64,000 bases of DNA from Sipunculus nudus (taxonomy: Eukaryota; Annelida; Sipuncula; Golfingiida; Sipunculidae). The stretch covers positions 560,001 to 624,000 of the forward strand of contig JAPPUL010000069.1 of assembly GCA_026874595.1 (NCBI GenBank), in the 5' to 3' direction. Of this stretch, positions 26,951-36,114 are shown piece after piece (position 1 is the first letter of the stretch; each line of letters opens with the position of its first letter). The position numbers were made by a program, and so were the translations under genes. The notes under the pieces are model-generated. The model searched no databases. It was given only the letters and a program-made list of their open reading frames with translations, and had not been told where the DNA came from.

Positions 26951-28546
26951 TTATAGTATTCCCGCAAGCTCTTGTAAATGATGCCAGTTTTGAAGCCTTT
27001 CACGATTCGATTCCTTTAGCGTTTGCGAAGGATTGCCATCTTTATCAAAATGTTTGGCAAATCGTCCCTCTGTACGCGCAAACTCTATGAAATCTAATGT
27101 CTCATTCGTCTTTGGCAACGTATACCAATCTTTATCTTTTGCTGGATTGCCTTTTAGGTCTAGCCTTTCACTTATTTTTTCCCCTTTGCGTGGATCATAT
27201 GTCATCAACGGGAATGCTCGCGTGTCTGCTGCTAGCTTTGCTTGCTTCCTTGCCATGTCATCTCCTACCCCATGCTCCGGTTGGCATACGCTATACACGT
27301 TTATTAATGACGGCCCTTCATATTCATTTGCTGCCATTATACATTTATAAAAATGATTTATATGGGCCGGGGTCGTTTGCGCTACATACACATCCGGATG
27401 CATCATTGCAAGATTTACTATCTCTTTTCGCTTTTCCATCTTACCAGATACTGCCTTACCGTGATATGACATCTTTGCTTCTTGTCCTATAAAACTTGCT
27501 GTTGATGTTTGCCCACCTGTATTAGAATATACTTGCGTGTCTAGTACCAAAACATTTATATTCATCCCGCTTGACAACATCCTTGACAACGCTTGAAACC
27601 CTATGTCCAACATCGCTCCATCCCCGCCTATACACCACAACTTCTTGTCTTGCCAGCCCATAGAATTCCACCTAGAACGTACTCCCATTGCATAAGTCGG
27701 CACATTCTCAAATAATGAATTCGACCACGGTACTGCAAAAGGATTATAGGGATAGGTTGACCCGTATACTGTATTGCATCCTGTTGCTGCTACCAAACCT
27801 ATACTATTTTCTCCGTATACAAAGGCCGTCGCTGCCAAAAACATCCTGAGCGCCGTTGCTTCTCCACATCCCATGCAAGACCCCGCTCCCCCTACATATA
27901 GCAATGTCTTTTCTGCAAGCATTATATCTGCAAGCGCTTTCTCACTTATATATTCTTTCGGAGTGTCTTCCATATTCTTATAAAAATCCCATGCCGCTTT
28001 GTACGATTTCATGTTGCCATTGTCTTCCTTCACTATCATCTTAAGCGCTTCGTTACTTCCACAGGCCTCAACACATTCTCCACACCCCTTACATTTTGTC
28101 GGATCTATGAATATTCCAAAATGTCCGCCCTCTATCCCTTTTCGTTCCGGATTCTTATAAAACTTTGATGCCTCGCAAAAATGCTTGCCTATAAAAGCTT
28201 TATGTTCTTTAGGCGCTTTGGATAATGTCTTTTCCATCTTCCCTTTTGGAACCACCTTACCCAATATCGCTGTGTCCGGGCATTCTACTACACACTCCAT
28301 GCACCCAACGCATTTATCTGCATAAAACTCCGGTATGTCAGGGGCTATATAACTAAAGTCTCTATAGGCTCCCGTTGACGGCGGAACTATGCTTCTTGCA
28401 ACTCCCATATCCGCCTCAAGCGACTCCTCTGCTACCCCTGCGTTATACGCTCCTATCACCCGTTTGTTAAAATCTTCCTTGTCATATATTTCCTTTGATA
28501 TCGGTTTGTTTTTTGACCTTATTTCTTTTGACCTTATTTCTCCCAT
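26951..28546 (-). CDS. Pyruvate:ferredoxin oxidoreductase, delta-beta chain
   Basis: A 531-residue cytoplasmic chain. It carries a two-cluster ferredoxin domain (CVGCMECVVECP and CKGCGECVEAC), then the beta domain with CMGCGEA, ATGCNTVYGSTYP and the thiamine-diphosphate motif GDGAMLDIGFQALSRML...NTGGQ. Together with the alpha-gamma chain encoded upstream it equals a single-chain NifJ-type enzyme cut in two, converting pyruvate and CoA to acetyl-CoA, CO2 and reduced ferredoxin (or the reverse). The N-terminus contains a perfect 15-bp tandem duplicate coding EIRSK-EIRSK. The gene follows the alpha-gamma gene by 114 bp on the same strand. Confidence 0.9.
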   Translation of the reverse strand: MGEIRSKEIRSKNKPISKEIYDKEDFNKRVIGAYNAGVAEESLEADMGVARSIVPPSTGAYRDFSYIAPDIPEFYADKCVGCMECVVECPDTAILGKVVPKGKMEKTLSKAPKEHKAFIGKHFCEASKFYKNPERKGIEGGHFGIFIDPTKCKGCGECVEACGSNEALKMIVKEDNGNMKSYKAAWDFYKNMEDTPKEYISEKALADIMLAEKTLLYVGGAGSCMGCGEATALRMFLAATAFVYGENSIGLVAATGCNTVYGSTYPYNPFAVPWSNSLFENVPTYAMGVRSRWNSMGWQDKKLWCIGGDGAMLDIGFQALSRMLSSGMNINVLVLDTQVYSNTGGQTSTASFIGQEAKMSYHGKAVSGKMEKRKEIVNLAMMHPDVYVAQTTPAHINHFYKCIMAANEYEGPSLINVYSVCQPEHGVGDDMARKQAKLAADTRAFPLMTYDPRKGEKISERLDLKGNPAKDKDWYTLPKTNETLDFIEFARTEGRFAKHFDKDGNPSQTLKESNRERLQNWHHLQELAGIL

Positions 28547-28660
28547 CTATATCCTCTCCCTTTTACTTATTTATTGTTTTTGTTTTCTATATTTCTTAAC
28601 CTTATTTCTATCTTAACCCTTCCATCATCCCCTCTCTCTTATCTTCCCTAATCCCAAAGC

Positions 28661-30787
28661 CTAACCCTTTACTTGTGCCTTTTCTCCTTTTAATATCATT
28701 TGAGCCTTCGGATGCTTTTTCCCTTCTGCTATTGCTGCTTTGTCTTTCTCTATAAGTCCCCGAGATACCTCAATTACTTCATCATATCCTCGTGTCACCG
28801 CCTTCATATTATCCTCTACCACTTGTTCTCCCCTCCTTCCAAAATATTTTCTTATAGTGTTTTCTACCCCCTCAAATACTTTCTCTCGTGTTATCCCAAA
28901 TTCCTTCTCATAGGGCGTTGACTTCAAAAATACCCCCAGCAACACTATCCCCTGCATCCTTTGCACCAGATCAGGGCTTCTTGAACAGTCTTTAGCTATC
29001 TTTATTGTGTCAAGACCAAGTACTCTAAGCTTCTTTTCATATATTACTGCCTTTGCGTAACTTGGTATCGACGCCCATATCTTCTCTTCCTCTGTCTCAG
29101 GAGTCGATACAAACAATAACCCTTTATCTTGTAACCCCACTAGAGGATTGCCCAAATTAAATGCATTTGCATCGTTTAATGGTACAAAGTTTACTCGATC
29201 AAGTTCGTTATGCGTTCTTATCTTCTCCGGACTCACTGCTAAATAATAATTTGTCGGCAAGCCTTTCTTCTCAGACCCATACTTCGGATAAGCTTGTACA
29301 TTAAAATTAAACAGATCCGCTACCACTGTCGCTATTACCTTGTTTGTCGTTACCGACCCATACCCACCTACAGAATGTCCTCGCATAGCAAAAAATCCCC
29401 TGCCCCTAACATCTACATCATTTCCTGTATCTATTGCATACTCATGTTTTATCCCAAGCACAAAGTACAATTGCGTATTCCCACTCTCCATATGTTCAAA
29501 TGCTGCCCGTATCGCCTGAGGTGTAACATCTCGACTGCCAAGTCCTGCCGCCCCAGAATATATTATCGGTATCTGCTTTATCTCGGGATATCCTTCACTC
29601 CCATACATCGCTTCCGCAAATGATGACTTGATCTCCATCGTTAAAGGGTTTGACTGCGCAAGCGGATTGTCCATCTTCTCTATTACTGCAAATGCTTTAA
29701 GGTGTTTTAATGCTTTCACTATCCGGGACCCTGGAAATGGACGATATACACTTACGTTTAAGGCGCCCACCTTTAAATCTGTTTCCTCTCTAAGATAATC
29801 TACTGCTGCCATTGTCGTCTCTATTGACGAGCCTATCGACACTATCGCATATTCTGCATCCTTTAATCTATATTCTTCAAGAAAATCGTACTTTACTCCA
29901 GTTAATTCATAAAATCTTTTAAAGCCAAGTTCTATAGCCGCCGGCACCTTTTCATAATATCCCCTCTGGGCTATTTTGCCTTTCATATAACTATCTTGAT
30001 TCTGTACCACCCCTGTCATAACAGGATTATACACATCCATTAGATTTATTATTCGTTCCTCCGGTGCCCCAATATACTCTTTCATCATCTCCGGTTCTCG
30101 GAAATTTATACTCTCTATTGCATGACTTGTTAAAAATCCATCCTGCACATTGAAAAATGGAGTCGATGTCTCTTCTGCCACAAATCTAGCTATTAATGCA
30201 AAATCTCCCGCCTCTTGTGCGTTTTTTGCGAATAATATCCCCCATCCCGTGTCTGTTACCGCAAATATGTCATCATGACCTGCATGGACATTCAATGAAT
30301 GACTTGTTAGGGCTCGCGCTGCTATGTGAAATACACACGGCAACCTCTTTCCTGATATCGTATATAATACCTCTTTCATCAGCACTAGCCCTTGCCCTGA
30401 TGTAAAGTTACTAACTCGTCCTCCTGCTAAGGCATACCCTTCACAGGAACTCGCTGAACTGTGCTCTGACTCAAGCTCCAAAAACTCTATCCGCTCTCCC
30501 CACAAGTTCTTTTTCCCATTTGCATACTCTACTTGATAGCCTACTCCCATATTTGTTGATGACGTTATCGGATACGCGCAGGCTGCTTGCGTTATGTGGG
30601 TTTCCACCCATACAACATTTGCTGTCCCGTCTGCTGTCGTCGGGATCCCTTTATATTTTCCCTTCGCTTTTTCTTGCCTTTTCTCCTTCTTTAATACTTT
30701 TCCATCAGCCGCTCCTTTACCCTTTAATCCTTTGCCCTTTTTAGGCTTCGTTACCACCCCTTCTCGTTTTCCGTTTTTTTGAGACAT
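28661..30787 (-). CDS. Pyruvate:ferredoxin oxidoreductase, alpha-gamma chain
   Basis: A 708-residue chain with the alpha domains (AACAYPITSSTNMGVGYQVEYA, SGQGLVLMKEVLY, VHAGHDDIFAVTDTGWGILFA) in roughly residues 50-430 and a gamma domain after it (RGFFAMRGHSVGGYGSVTTNK). Unusually, the first 50 residues are a lysine/glycine-rich tail (KPKKGKGLKGKGAADGK) not expected in this family. GGAGGG eight bases before the ATG is a good ribosome-binding site, which supports this start, so the tail is probably translated. The 500-bp upstream region is filled by guanine-rich (mRNA sense) tandem repeats. It works with the chain encoded at 26951-28546. Confidence 0.9.
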   Translation of the reverse strand: MSQKNGKREGVVTKPKKGKGLKGKGAADGKVLKKEKRQEKAKGKYKGIPTTADGTANVVWVETHITQAACAYPITSSTNMGVGYQVEYANGKKNLWGERIEFLELESEHSSASSCEGYALAGGRVSNFTSGQGLVLMKEVLYTISGKRLPCVFHIAARALTSHSLNVHAGHDDIFAVTDTGWGILFAKNAQEAGDFALIARFVAEETSTPFFNVQDGFLTSHAIESINFREPEMMKEYIGAPEERIINLMDVYNPVMTGVVQNQDSYMKGKIAQRGYYEKVPAAIELGFKRFYELTGVKYDFLEEYRLKDAEYAIVSIGSSIETTMAAVDYLREETDLKVGALNVSVYRPFPGSRIVKALKHLKAFAVIEKMDNPLAQSNPLTMEIKSSFAEAMYGSEGYPEIKQIPIIYSGAAGLGSRDVTPQAIRAAFEHMESGNTQLYFVLGIKHEYAIDTGNDVDVRGRGFFAMRGHSVGGYGSVTTNKVIATVVADLFNFNVQAYPKYGSEKKGLPTNYYLAVSPEKIRTHNELDRVNFVPLNDANAFNLGNPLVGLQDKGLLFVSTPETEEEKIWASIPSYAKAVIYEKKLRVLGLDTIKIAKDCSRSPDLVQRMQGIVLLGVFLKSTPYEKEFGITREKVFEGVENTIRKYFGRRGEQVVEDNMKAVTRGYDEVIEVSRGLIEKDKAAIAEGKKHPKAQMILKGEKAQVKG

Positions 30788-30970
30788 TTAGTATCCCTCC
30801 AATCTAATACACTTGCTCTTTTTACAAGCATCTTGGCTTTAAGTCCTTTCCTAACTCCCCCTAACACTTTTATAGATCACTTGTACTTATGTATATTTTA
30901 TTTTGTTTTATTTTGTTTTTAGCCTTTATCAGCTTGTTTTATAGTATAAAGTATAGTCTCTTTCTCCTTT

Positions 30971-31131
30971 CGTCCCCCCTTTCGTCTCACCCCTTTCGTC
31001 CCCCCTTTCGTCCCCCCTTTCGTCCCCCCTTTCGTCTCACCCTCGTCTCACCCTCGTCTCACCCCCGTCTCACCCCCGTCTCACCCCCGTCTCACCCCCG
31101 TCTCACCCCCGTCTCACCCCCGTCTCACCTG
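30971..31131. repeat. Tandem repeats of 12 and 11 bp upstream of the PFOR genes
   Basis: Units of CGTCCCCCCTTT (12 bp) with one longer variant at 30971-31032, then nine 11-bp units CGTCTCACCC(C/T) at 31033-31131. On the mRNA strand the 11-bp unit reads GGGGTGAGACG and yields overlapping frames GTG-AGA-CGG-GGG-TGA in which each stop overlaps the next GTG. The rest of the 505-bp gap (30788-31292) shows no gene. Confidence 0.9.
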
Positions 31132-31292
31132 CCTTGCCATGCTTACTATACTTTATTTATAATTTATACTGCCTTCTCTATTTGTGTTTTTTTTTTAATC
31201 GCCCCTTATTTCTGTCTAAAATATAATTACTTAAATAAAAAAAAGAAAGATTATATAGCTTTACTTGGTTTTAATACCCTTTTAAATTCCCT

Positions 31293-32156
31293 CTAATTCA
31301 CCCTTTTCATAAGTTTGTCTATTTGTAACTTAGTTTTATGAAAATAGATGCTTGCTGCTGCCTCTTCTCTTAAGTTTCTATACCTTATTAATACTCGACG
31401 AGGAAAACCCTCTCCTAAGAAATTTAATGTTACCATATAATTACTCCCCTCAGACCCCAAAAACCAACTGTACGTACTTGTTACTTCTAAATATTTTGAC
31501 CCCGTGCCAAGCAGTTTGTGATAAGCCTCTATTAGAACATTAAGCCCATTTAAATCCTCTTGATACTCAAATTCTGCCTCGTATAATTTATCATCATAAA
31601 ACTTTAAAGAAACCCCTTTTAAACCTTTATCTAACTCGGATAACCCTGCCAATACTACATTAGCTCCCTTTAGCCCCTTCCCATTTCCTTTCTCTTGGAG
31701 CTTTATTGTAAGATGTCTTTTATACGTTATTATTCTCCCTCTTATTAAAATATTCTTATCCTCAAAAAAGCCTTTTATAAAGAATTTTTCCGCTTTACGT
31801 TTATAATAATATTTGCTCCTTTCTATCTTCGGAAAACCCCTCCCGTGAAGCTTTTTCAAGAATCTCTCAAACTTTAATAGACTTATGCCAAGTTCTATCC
31901 CTCCTATCCCATGGGACCCTTTTTTATCACCAAAATTAACAGCCTCCCTTTTTAAAACACCTCCTTTATATTTATCTGTACTCTTTCCATTATACGCTCT
32001 TGGCGATTTTGAAACTTTTAACAAAAAACCCAATCCGTATCCTTTACTAATACTCATAAAGATTAAGATAATCAATAACAGGAGTACCTTACTCGTAAGC
32101 TGCAATCGCTTATATAAGCTCATTCTAGCTTGTTTTAATTTTGCTCGTTTTAACAT
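31293..32156 (-). CDS. Exported hypothetical protein
   Basis: 287 residues with a basic N-terminus and hydrophobic core (KVLLLLIILIFMSIS, about residues 23-37), so secreted to the periplasm or membrane-anchored. The mature part is rich in Lys and aromatic residues with alternating hydrophobics, suggesting a beta-rich fold. No family was recognised. ATG 32123 (residue 12) is an alternative start with a more typical signal peptide; neither has a strong ribosome-binding site. It is divergent from the TPR gene and lies upstream of the PFOR genes across the repeat region. Confidence 0.6.
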   Translation of the reverse strand: MLKRAKLKQARMSLYKRLQLTSKVLLLLIILIFMSISKGYGLGFLLKVSKSPRAYNGKSTDKYKGGVLKREAVNFGDKKGSHGIGGIELGISLLKFERFLKKLHGRGFPKIERSKYYYKRKAEKFFIKGFFEDKNILIRGRIITYKRHLTIKLQEKGNGKGLKGANVVLAGLSELDKGLKGVSLKFYDDKLYEAEFEYQEDLNGLNVLIEAYHKLLGTGSKYLEVTSTYSWFLGSEGSNYMVTLNFLGEGFPRRVLIRYRNLREEAAASIYFHKTKLQIDKLMKRVN

Positions 32157-32428
32157 CTCATTTTACCATTTACACCAACATATTAAGTTTTTATCTCTAT
32201 TTTTGCGATATTATAGCCCGTTGTATGCTGTATATTATCGTAAGTATATTAAGTTTTTCTTATTTAACTTTATTACTAAATATATGAGATTTTTACATTC
32301 TATGATTTATATTCTATGTTATTATGTTTTTATATTTTTTTCTATAGCGCTTTCTCTAAACTAGATATTATAGGCACCTTTTTACTTGTTTTTTTGATAA
32401 TAGTGTTTATATCCTTGGAGCAGTATAT

Positions 32429-34924
32429 ATGGCTTATGACAAACACAAAATAAAACCATTCAATCAGGACCTTGTTGAGCTTGAAGTATTTGAAATCAAT
32501 AAGAACGGGCATTTTACTCCTCTTGATTCTAATACCTTTAAGCCCTTTAGAAAGCAGCCTGATAAGGAAAAGCAGGACTTTGATAACGATAGCATTGATG
32601 AGCAGAATATCCAAAATCATAATATTAAAAACCTTTCTACCCAGAATCTCATCAGGAATATGAAAACTGAAGGCATTATTAATGAACAAATTGTTGTCGA
32701 AGAGTTTTCTCAATATCCTAGCTCCGATTCTGACCATGCCGATTCTGACCATTCAGAGCCTCTTTATACAGACATAAACGAAGAGTCTAAGGCAGAAAAG
32801 ACTAATAATGCTGAGATTAGCAATATTGAGACTAGTAATATTGAAAAACAAAGCATTATTAATGTGCAAAGCTTTGAAGAACAACAGGAAGAACAACAGG
32901 AAAACGTACTTGACAGTAAAACAAAAACTAAAGTAAATAAAGATGTAATACAAGAAAATATTAGCCAGGGTATTACGACCGAACCTCATGGCAAAATGAA
33001 AACCTCTAACGACTACAGCTATATTTATGAGGACGAAACTAAAAAGTCTACTGCATCGCTTAACGATGAAACCTTTGTGAAGAAAGAAACTTCAAAGAAA
33101 GAAACTTCAAAGAAAGAAACTTCAAAGAAAGAAACTTCACAAGAACATAACAAGCTCTTTATACGCATTAAACCTGATAAAGTATATAAGATGTTCAATG
33201 TCGACCAGCTGTTAAAAGATAAAATACATTTAGAAAACAAGTTTGCAGCGTTGTTTAATGAATTCCAGAAAGAAGATATTTCCTTTGCAACTCCTATTAT
33301 TAATCCGCAAAAAAGAGCGCTCTATCTTGAGAAGATGGATAGTTCTATTGAACAATGTCATCAAAAACTACTATCGATAATTGAAAGCGGCGAAGAAGTC
33401 CAGGTGGATACCATACTTAACATAATGATTTACTATGCACAGAATTTACGCTATTATGAAGGGCTAAAACTACTTTTACTTTTTGACTTGGAAGCTTTAG
33501 AGAAGGATATATTTTATGTCTTGCTTGGAGATTGCTACCATAACACTGGAGAGACTAAAAACGCTTTAAGCGCTTATAATAAAGCTTTGGATATAAATGA
33601 TTTATGTAATTCAGCATATTTTAGTTTAGCTTTTTTACATTTTGAACAAAAACAGTATGACGAAGCCCTTAATTGTTCTTACAAAGCACAAGAATATAAA
33701 AACTTAAACAAAAATGCTTTGACACTACTTGAAGCTAATGCGCTTAAAGAAACTAATGAATCGGAACAAGCTCTTGCAAAATATTGCGAGTACTTGAAAA
33801 ATTCTGCTGTTGATGAAGTATATATTCATAAATATATACTTCTCAATATCTCCGATATCCTATACAATATAAACCTATTTGAAAAAGCCATTATATATTA
33901 TACTAAAGTTAAAGAAGAAAACGATGAACAAGATAACTCTATGTCTATTAGGGCAACTCAAGAGGAAAAAGATAAAATAGACTACCGATTAGCTATATGT
34001 TACTTCATGTCTAACCTTTATGGCCTTTGTCTTAAGTCGCTTTCAAGGTTTATTAACCCAAAGATACTAAAAGATGATAAAGAAAAAGATGTGAAAAAAA
34101 TAAGTCGAGAAACTACTAATGCTGAACTTATGAGCGATATTCTATATGGATTTAAAGACGCTTTTAACAATGGAGTTTATGACAAAAATATATGTATTAT
34201 TTTTAAAAAGCTTTTAACAGATTTAAATTTATCTGTTTTAGACTTTGTAAAAGACAAATTAAAAACTGATAATGTTTTAGAACAAGCTGTTTTAATGAGT
34301 CTTGCTGATATTGCCATACAAAGTAAAAACTTTAAGCTTGCTTCATCCTTTCTTAAAAAGATTTTAAAAGACAACCCTAACAACTTAGAAGCGTTATTGC
34401 GAATAAGTAAAATATATTACGACTATGAACATGATAAAGAAAAAGCATGCAAAGTATTTATCTACTTAGAGAAGCATAAAAGTACAGACGTCTTTGTCGA
34501 TAACCATCTTGGTAAATATTATTTTGCTAAAAAAGAATATGAGAAGTCTATGCAGGCGCTTAGCCGATGCATACAAAACGGAGAATATGACTTTGAGACA
34601 CTGCTTTATTTAGGGAAATCTCTTTATGCTCTTGGGCAAGAGAACAAAGCATTAAATTATTTAAAAAAAGCATATTTATTTGAAGATGATAAAAATCAAG
34701 AGGAGATTGCGGACATACTAACGTTATTAGGTAAAATCTATCTAAATAAAGGCGAGTATAAGAAAGGTATAGATGTACTTAAAAAAGCGCTTACAATAAA
34801 TGATACTCTAACAGAGTGTCATCAAACTCTAACTAGTATATATAAAAAGATACTAGAAGAAAAACAAGAAGAACATTATTCAAAATATATAGATCTTGAA
34901 GTGAAAGATAAAAATGATACCTAA
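32429..34924 (+). CDS. Large TPR-repeat protein with acidic, repeat-containing N-terminus
   Basis: 831 residues. The first 270 are polar, acidic and probably disordered, with tandem duplications at DNA level: SDSDHADSDH (15 bp twice), EEQQEEQQ (12 bp twice) and four KETSK units (15 bp). From about residue 300 on, helical TPR-like units follow, for example ALSAYNKALDINDLCNSAYF, EALLRISKIYY and GIDVLKKALTINDTLTECHQ. No signal peptide, so probably a cytoplasmic scaffold. GGAG lies eight bases before the ATG. A coiled-coil protein gene follows on the same strand after about 96 bp. Function unknown. Confidence 0.75.
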   Translation: MAYDKHKIKPFNQDLVELEVFEINKNGHFTPLDSNTFKPFRKQPDKEKQDFDNDSIDEQNIQNHNIKNLSTQNLIRNMKTEGIINEQIVVEEFSQYPSSDSDHADSDHSEPLYTDINEESKAEKTNNAEISNIETSNIEKQSIINVQSFEEQQEEQQENVLDSKTKTKVNKDVIQENISQGITTEPHGKMKTSNDYSYIYEDETKKSTASLNDETFVKKETSKKETSKKETSKKETSQEHNKLFIRIKPDKVYKMFNVDQLLKDKIHLENKFAALFNEFQKEDISFATPIINPQKRALYLEKMDSSIEQCHQKLLSIIESGEEVQVDTILNIMIYYAQNLRYYEGLKLLLLFDLEALEKDIFYVLLGDCYHNTGETKNALSAYNKALDINDLCNSAYFSLAFLHFEQKQYDEALNCSYKAQEYKNLNKNALTLLEANALKETNESEQALAKYCEYLKNSAVDEVYIHKYILLNISDILYNINLFEKAIIYYTKVKEENDEQDNSMSIRATQEEKDKIDYRLAICYFMSNLYGLCLKSLSRFINPKILKDDKEKDVKKISRETTNAELMSDILYGFKDAFNNGVYDKNICIIFKKLLTDLNLSVLDFVKDKLKTDNVLEQAVLMSLADIAIQSKNFKLASSFLKKILKDNPNNLEALLRISKIYYDYEHDKEKACKVFIYLEKHKSTDVFVDNHLGKYYFAKKEYEKSMQALSRCIQNGEYDFETLLYLGKSLYALGQENKALNYLKKAYLFEDDKNQEEIADILTLLGKIYLNKGEYKKGIDVLKKALTINDTLTECHQTLTSIYKKILEEKQEEHYSKYIDLEVKDKNDT

Positions 34925-35020
34925 ACAAGTATATTTTGCAATATTAATATAATACTAAGAACAAAGTAAGCCTTTACAAAAACTTACAAAGCATAAGGCT
35001 TAGAATACGGTAAAAAGAAG

Positions 35021-35935
35021 ATGGCAGATGTTACGCAAAGGAGACTTGAAAACATAATAAGAAGCCTAAAGGATAAGCGAGAGCGTTCGAAAACGTCACA
35101 TGATCGGATACTAATCGAGCAGGATTTAGCAAATTGGGAGCGTAAGCTTAAAGACTATCTTAAAAAACTCACAAGCAAGGCGGAAACTCAAGAACGAATA
35201 AGCAAATACAAAAATATGAAATTAGGAAGTGAGGGGATAAAAAGCGATGAAAATATATCCCCTGAAGACATGAACATAAAAGAAGATCCTGCATTATTTG
35301 CAGATGAAAAAGGCATAAAATTATCAGTTGACAAGGAGGAGGGAAGAGAACAACGAAAAGCTGAGGATATGTCTAACCTGAATATATTCCAAAACGTACC
35401 AGTAGAACAAGCATACGAAGGGTCAACAGACTCAGAATTAAACGATTTATACAGTTACTTAAAATATTTATCAAGCCGATATATGCTTGCCTTAAACGAC
35501 TACCATTTAAAACTGGTCTTAAACCATTCCCTAACAAGAGATAATCTTCGTATAACCTTAAACGACATAGAGCTTGCATTAGAAAAATACATACGACGCC
35601 TTAAAGAAATGAAAGAAAAAAACTTGCTGCTTGATATCAAAACACGTACAACTCAAAAGAGTAAGATGTCTTCAGAATATAGAAGCATATTAATAAAATT
35701 TGGTCTTTTTTTAAAAGATTTAGATGAGCTTTTAACCTTGCTTCTTAAGGACCATGCTGCAGATGGCGGACTTATATTAAGCCCGGAAGAGATAGTTATG
35801 GGAACTAGTGAGGATAGCAAATCTATTTTACATGGCAAAAACATAATAGAAGCACTTAAAATGCTAAAAGCGTTTATAGGAAATCTTATAAGCTATTTTC
35901 ACTTTACCAATGTAAAAAGCTTTTATAGAGAATAA
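35021..35935 (+). CDS. Coiled-coil/helical protein of unknown function
   Basis: 304 residues, charged, mostly helical, with no signal or membrane segment. Residues 1-65 look like a coiled coil (RRLENIIRSLKDKRERSKTS), a disordered acidic linker follows, and the C-terminal 170 residues form a helical domain. No known family. It follows the TPR gene on the same strand, so the two may act together, and precedes pheS by 179 bp. Confidence 0.55.
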   Translation: MADVTQRRLENIIRSLKDKRERSKTSHDRILIEQDLANWERKLKDYLKKLTSKAETQERISKYKNMKLGSEGIKSDENISPEDMNIKEDPALFADEKGIKLSVDKEEGREQRKAEDMSNLNIFQNVPVEQAYEGSTDSELNDLYSYLKYLSSRYMLALNDYHLKLVLNHSLTRDNLRITLNDIELALEKYIRRLKEMKEKNLLLDIKTRTTQKSKMSSEYRSILIKFGLFLKDLDELLTLLLKDHAADGGLILSPEEIVMGTSEDSKSILHGKNIIEALKMLKAFIGNLISYFHFTNVKSFYRE

Positions 35936-35982
35936 CTTTCTAAAGCATGAGTAGGTCCAAACCTCTTTTATACTAAAATAAG

Positions 35983-36009
35983 TTGACAAAATTAACATAA
36001 AAAGTTAAT
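35983..36009 (+). promoter_or_regulatory. Possible -35 box with overlapping inverted repeat upstream of pheS
   Basis: TTGACA at 35983-35988 matches the -35 consensus; the best -10 at 17-bp spacing is only TAATCA. Immediately overlapping the spacer is ATTAAC-N7-GTTAAT (35991-36009), a perfect six-base inverted repeat that could be an operator. About 105 bp before the pheS start. Confidence 0.35.
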
Positions 36010-36114
36010 CATAAATGGTTAAAGTAGAAAAGTTTTAGGGGTAGCTTTATCTTTTATATAAGATAGCTAAAGAAAATCATATTAATACACTTTAATACAT
36101 TAAAGAAAGAGAGC

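Noticed and set aside
30889-31296. Long plus-strand frame rich in Pro, Ser and Thr
   Set aside because: It is a read-through of the 11/12-bp tandem repeats, with no ribosome-binding site or family resemblance.
32342-32752. Minus-strand 136-codon frame
   Set aside because: It lies opposite the well-supported start of the TPR gene and has no recognisable features.
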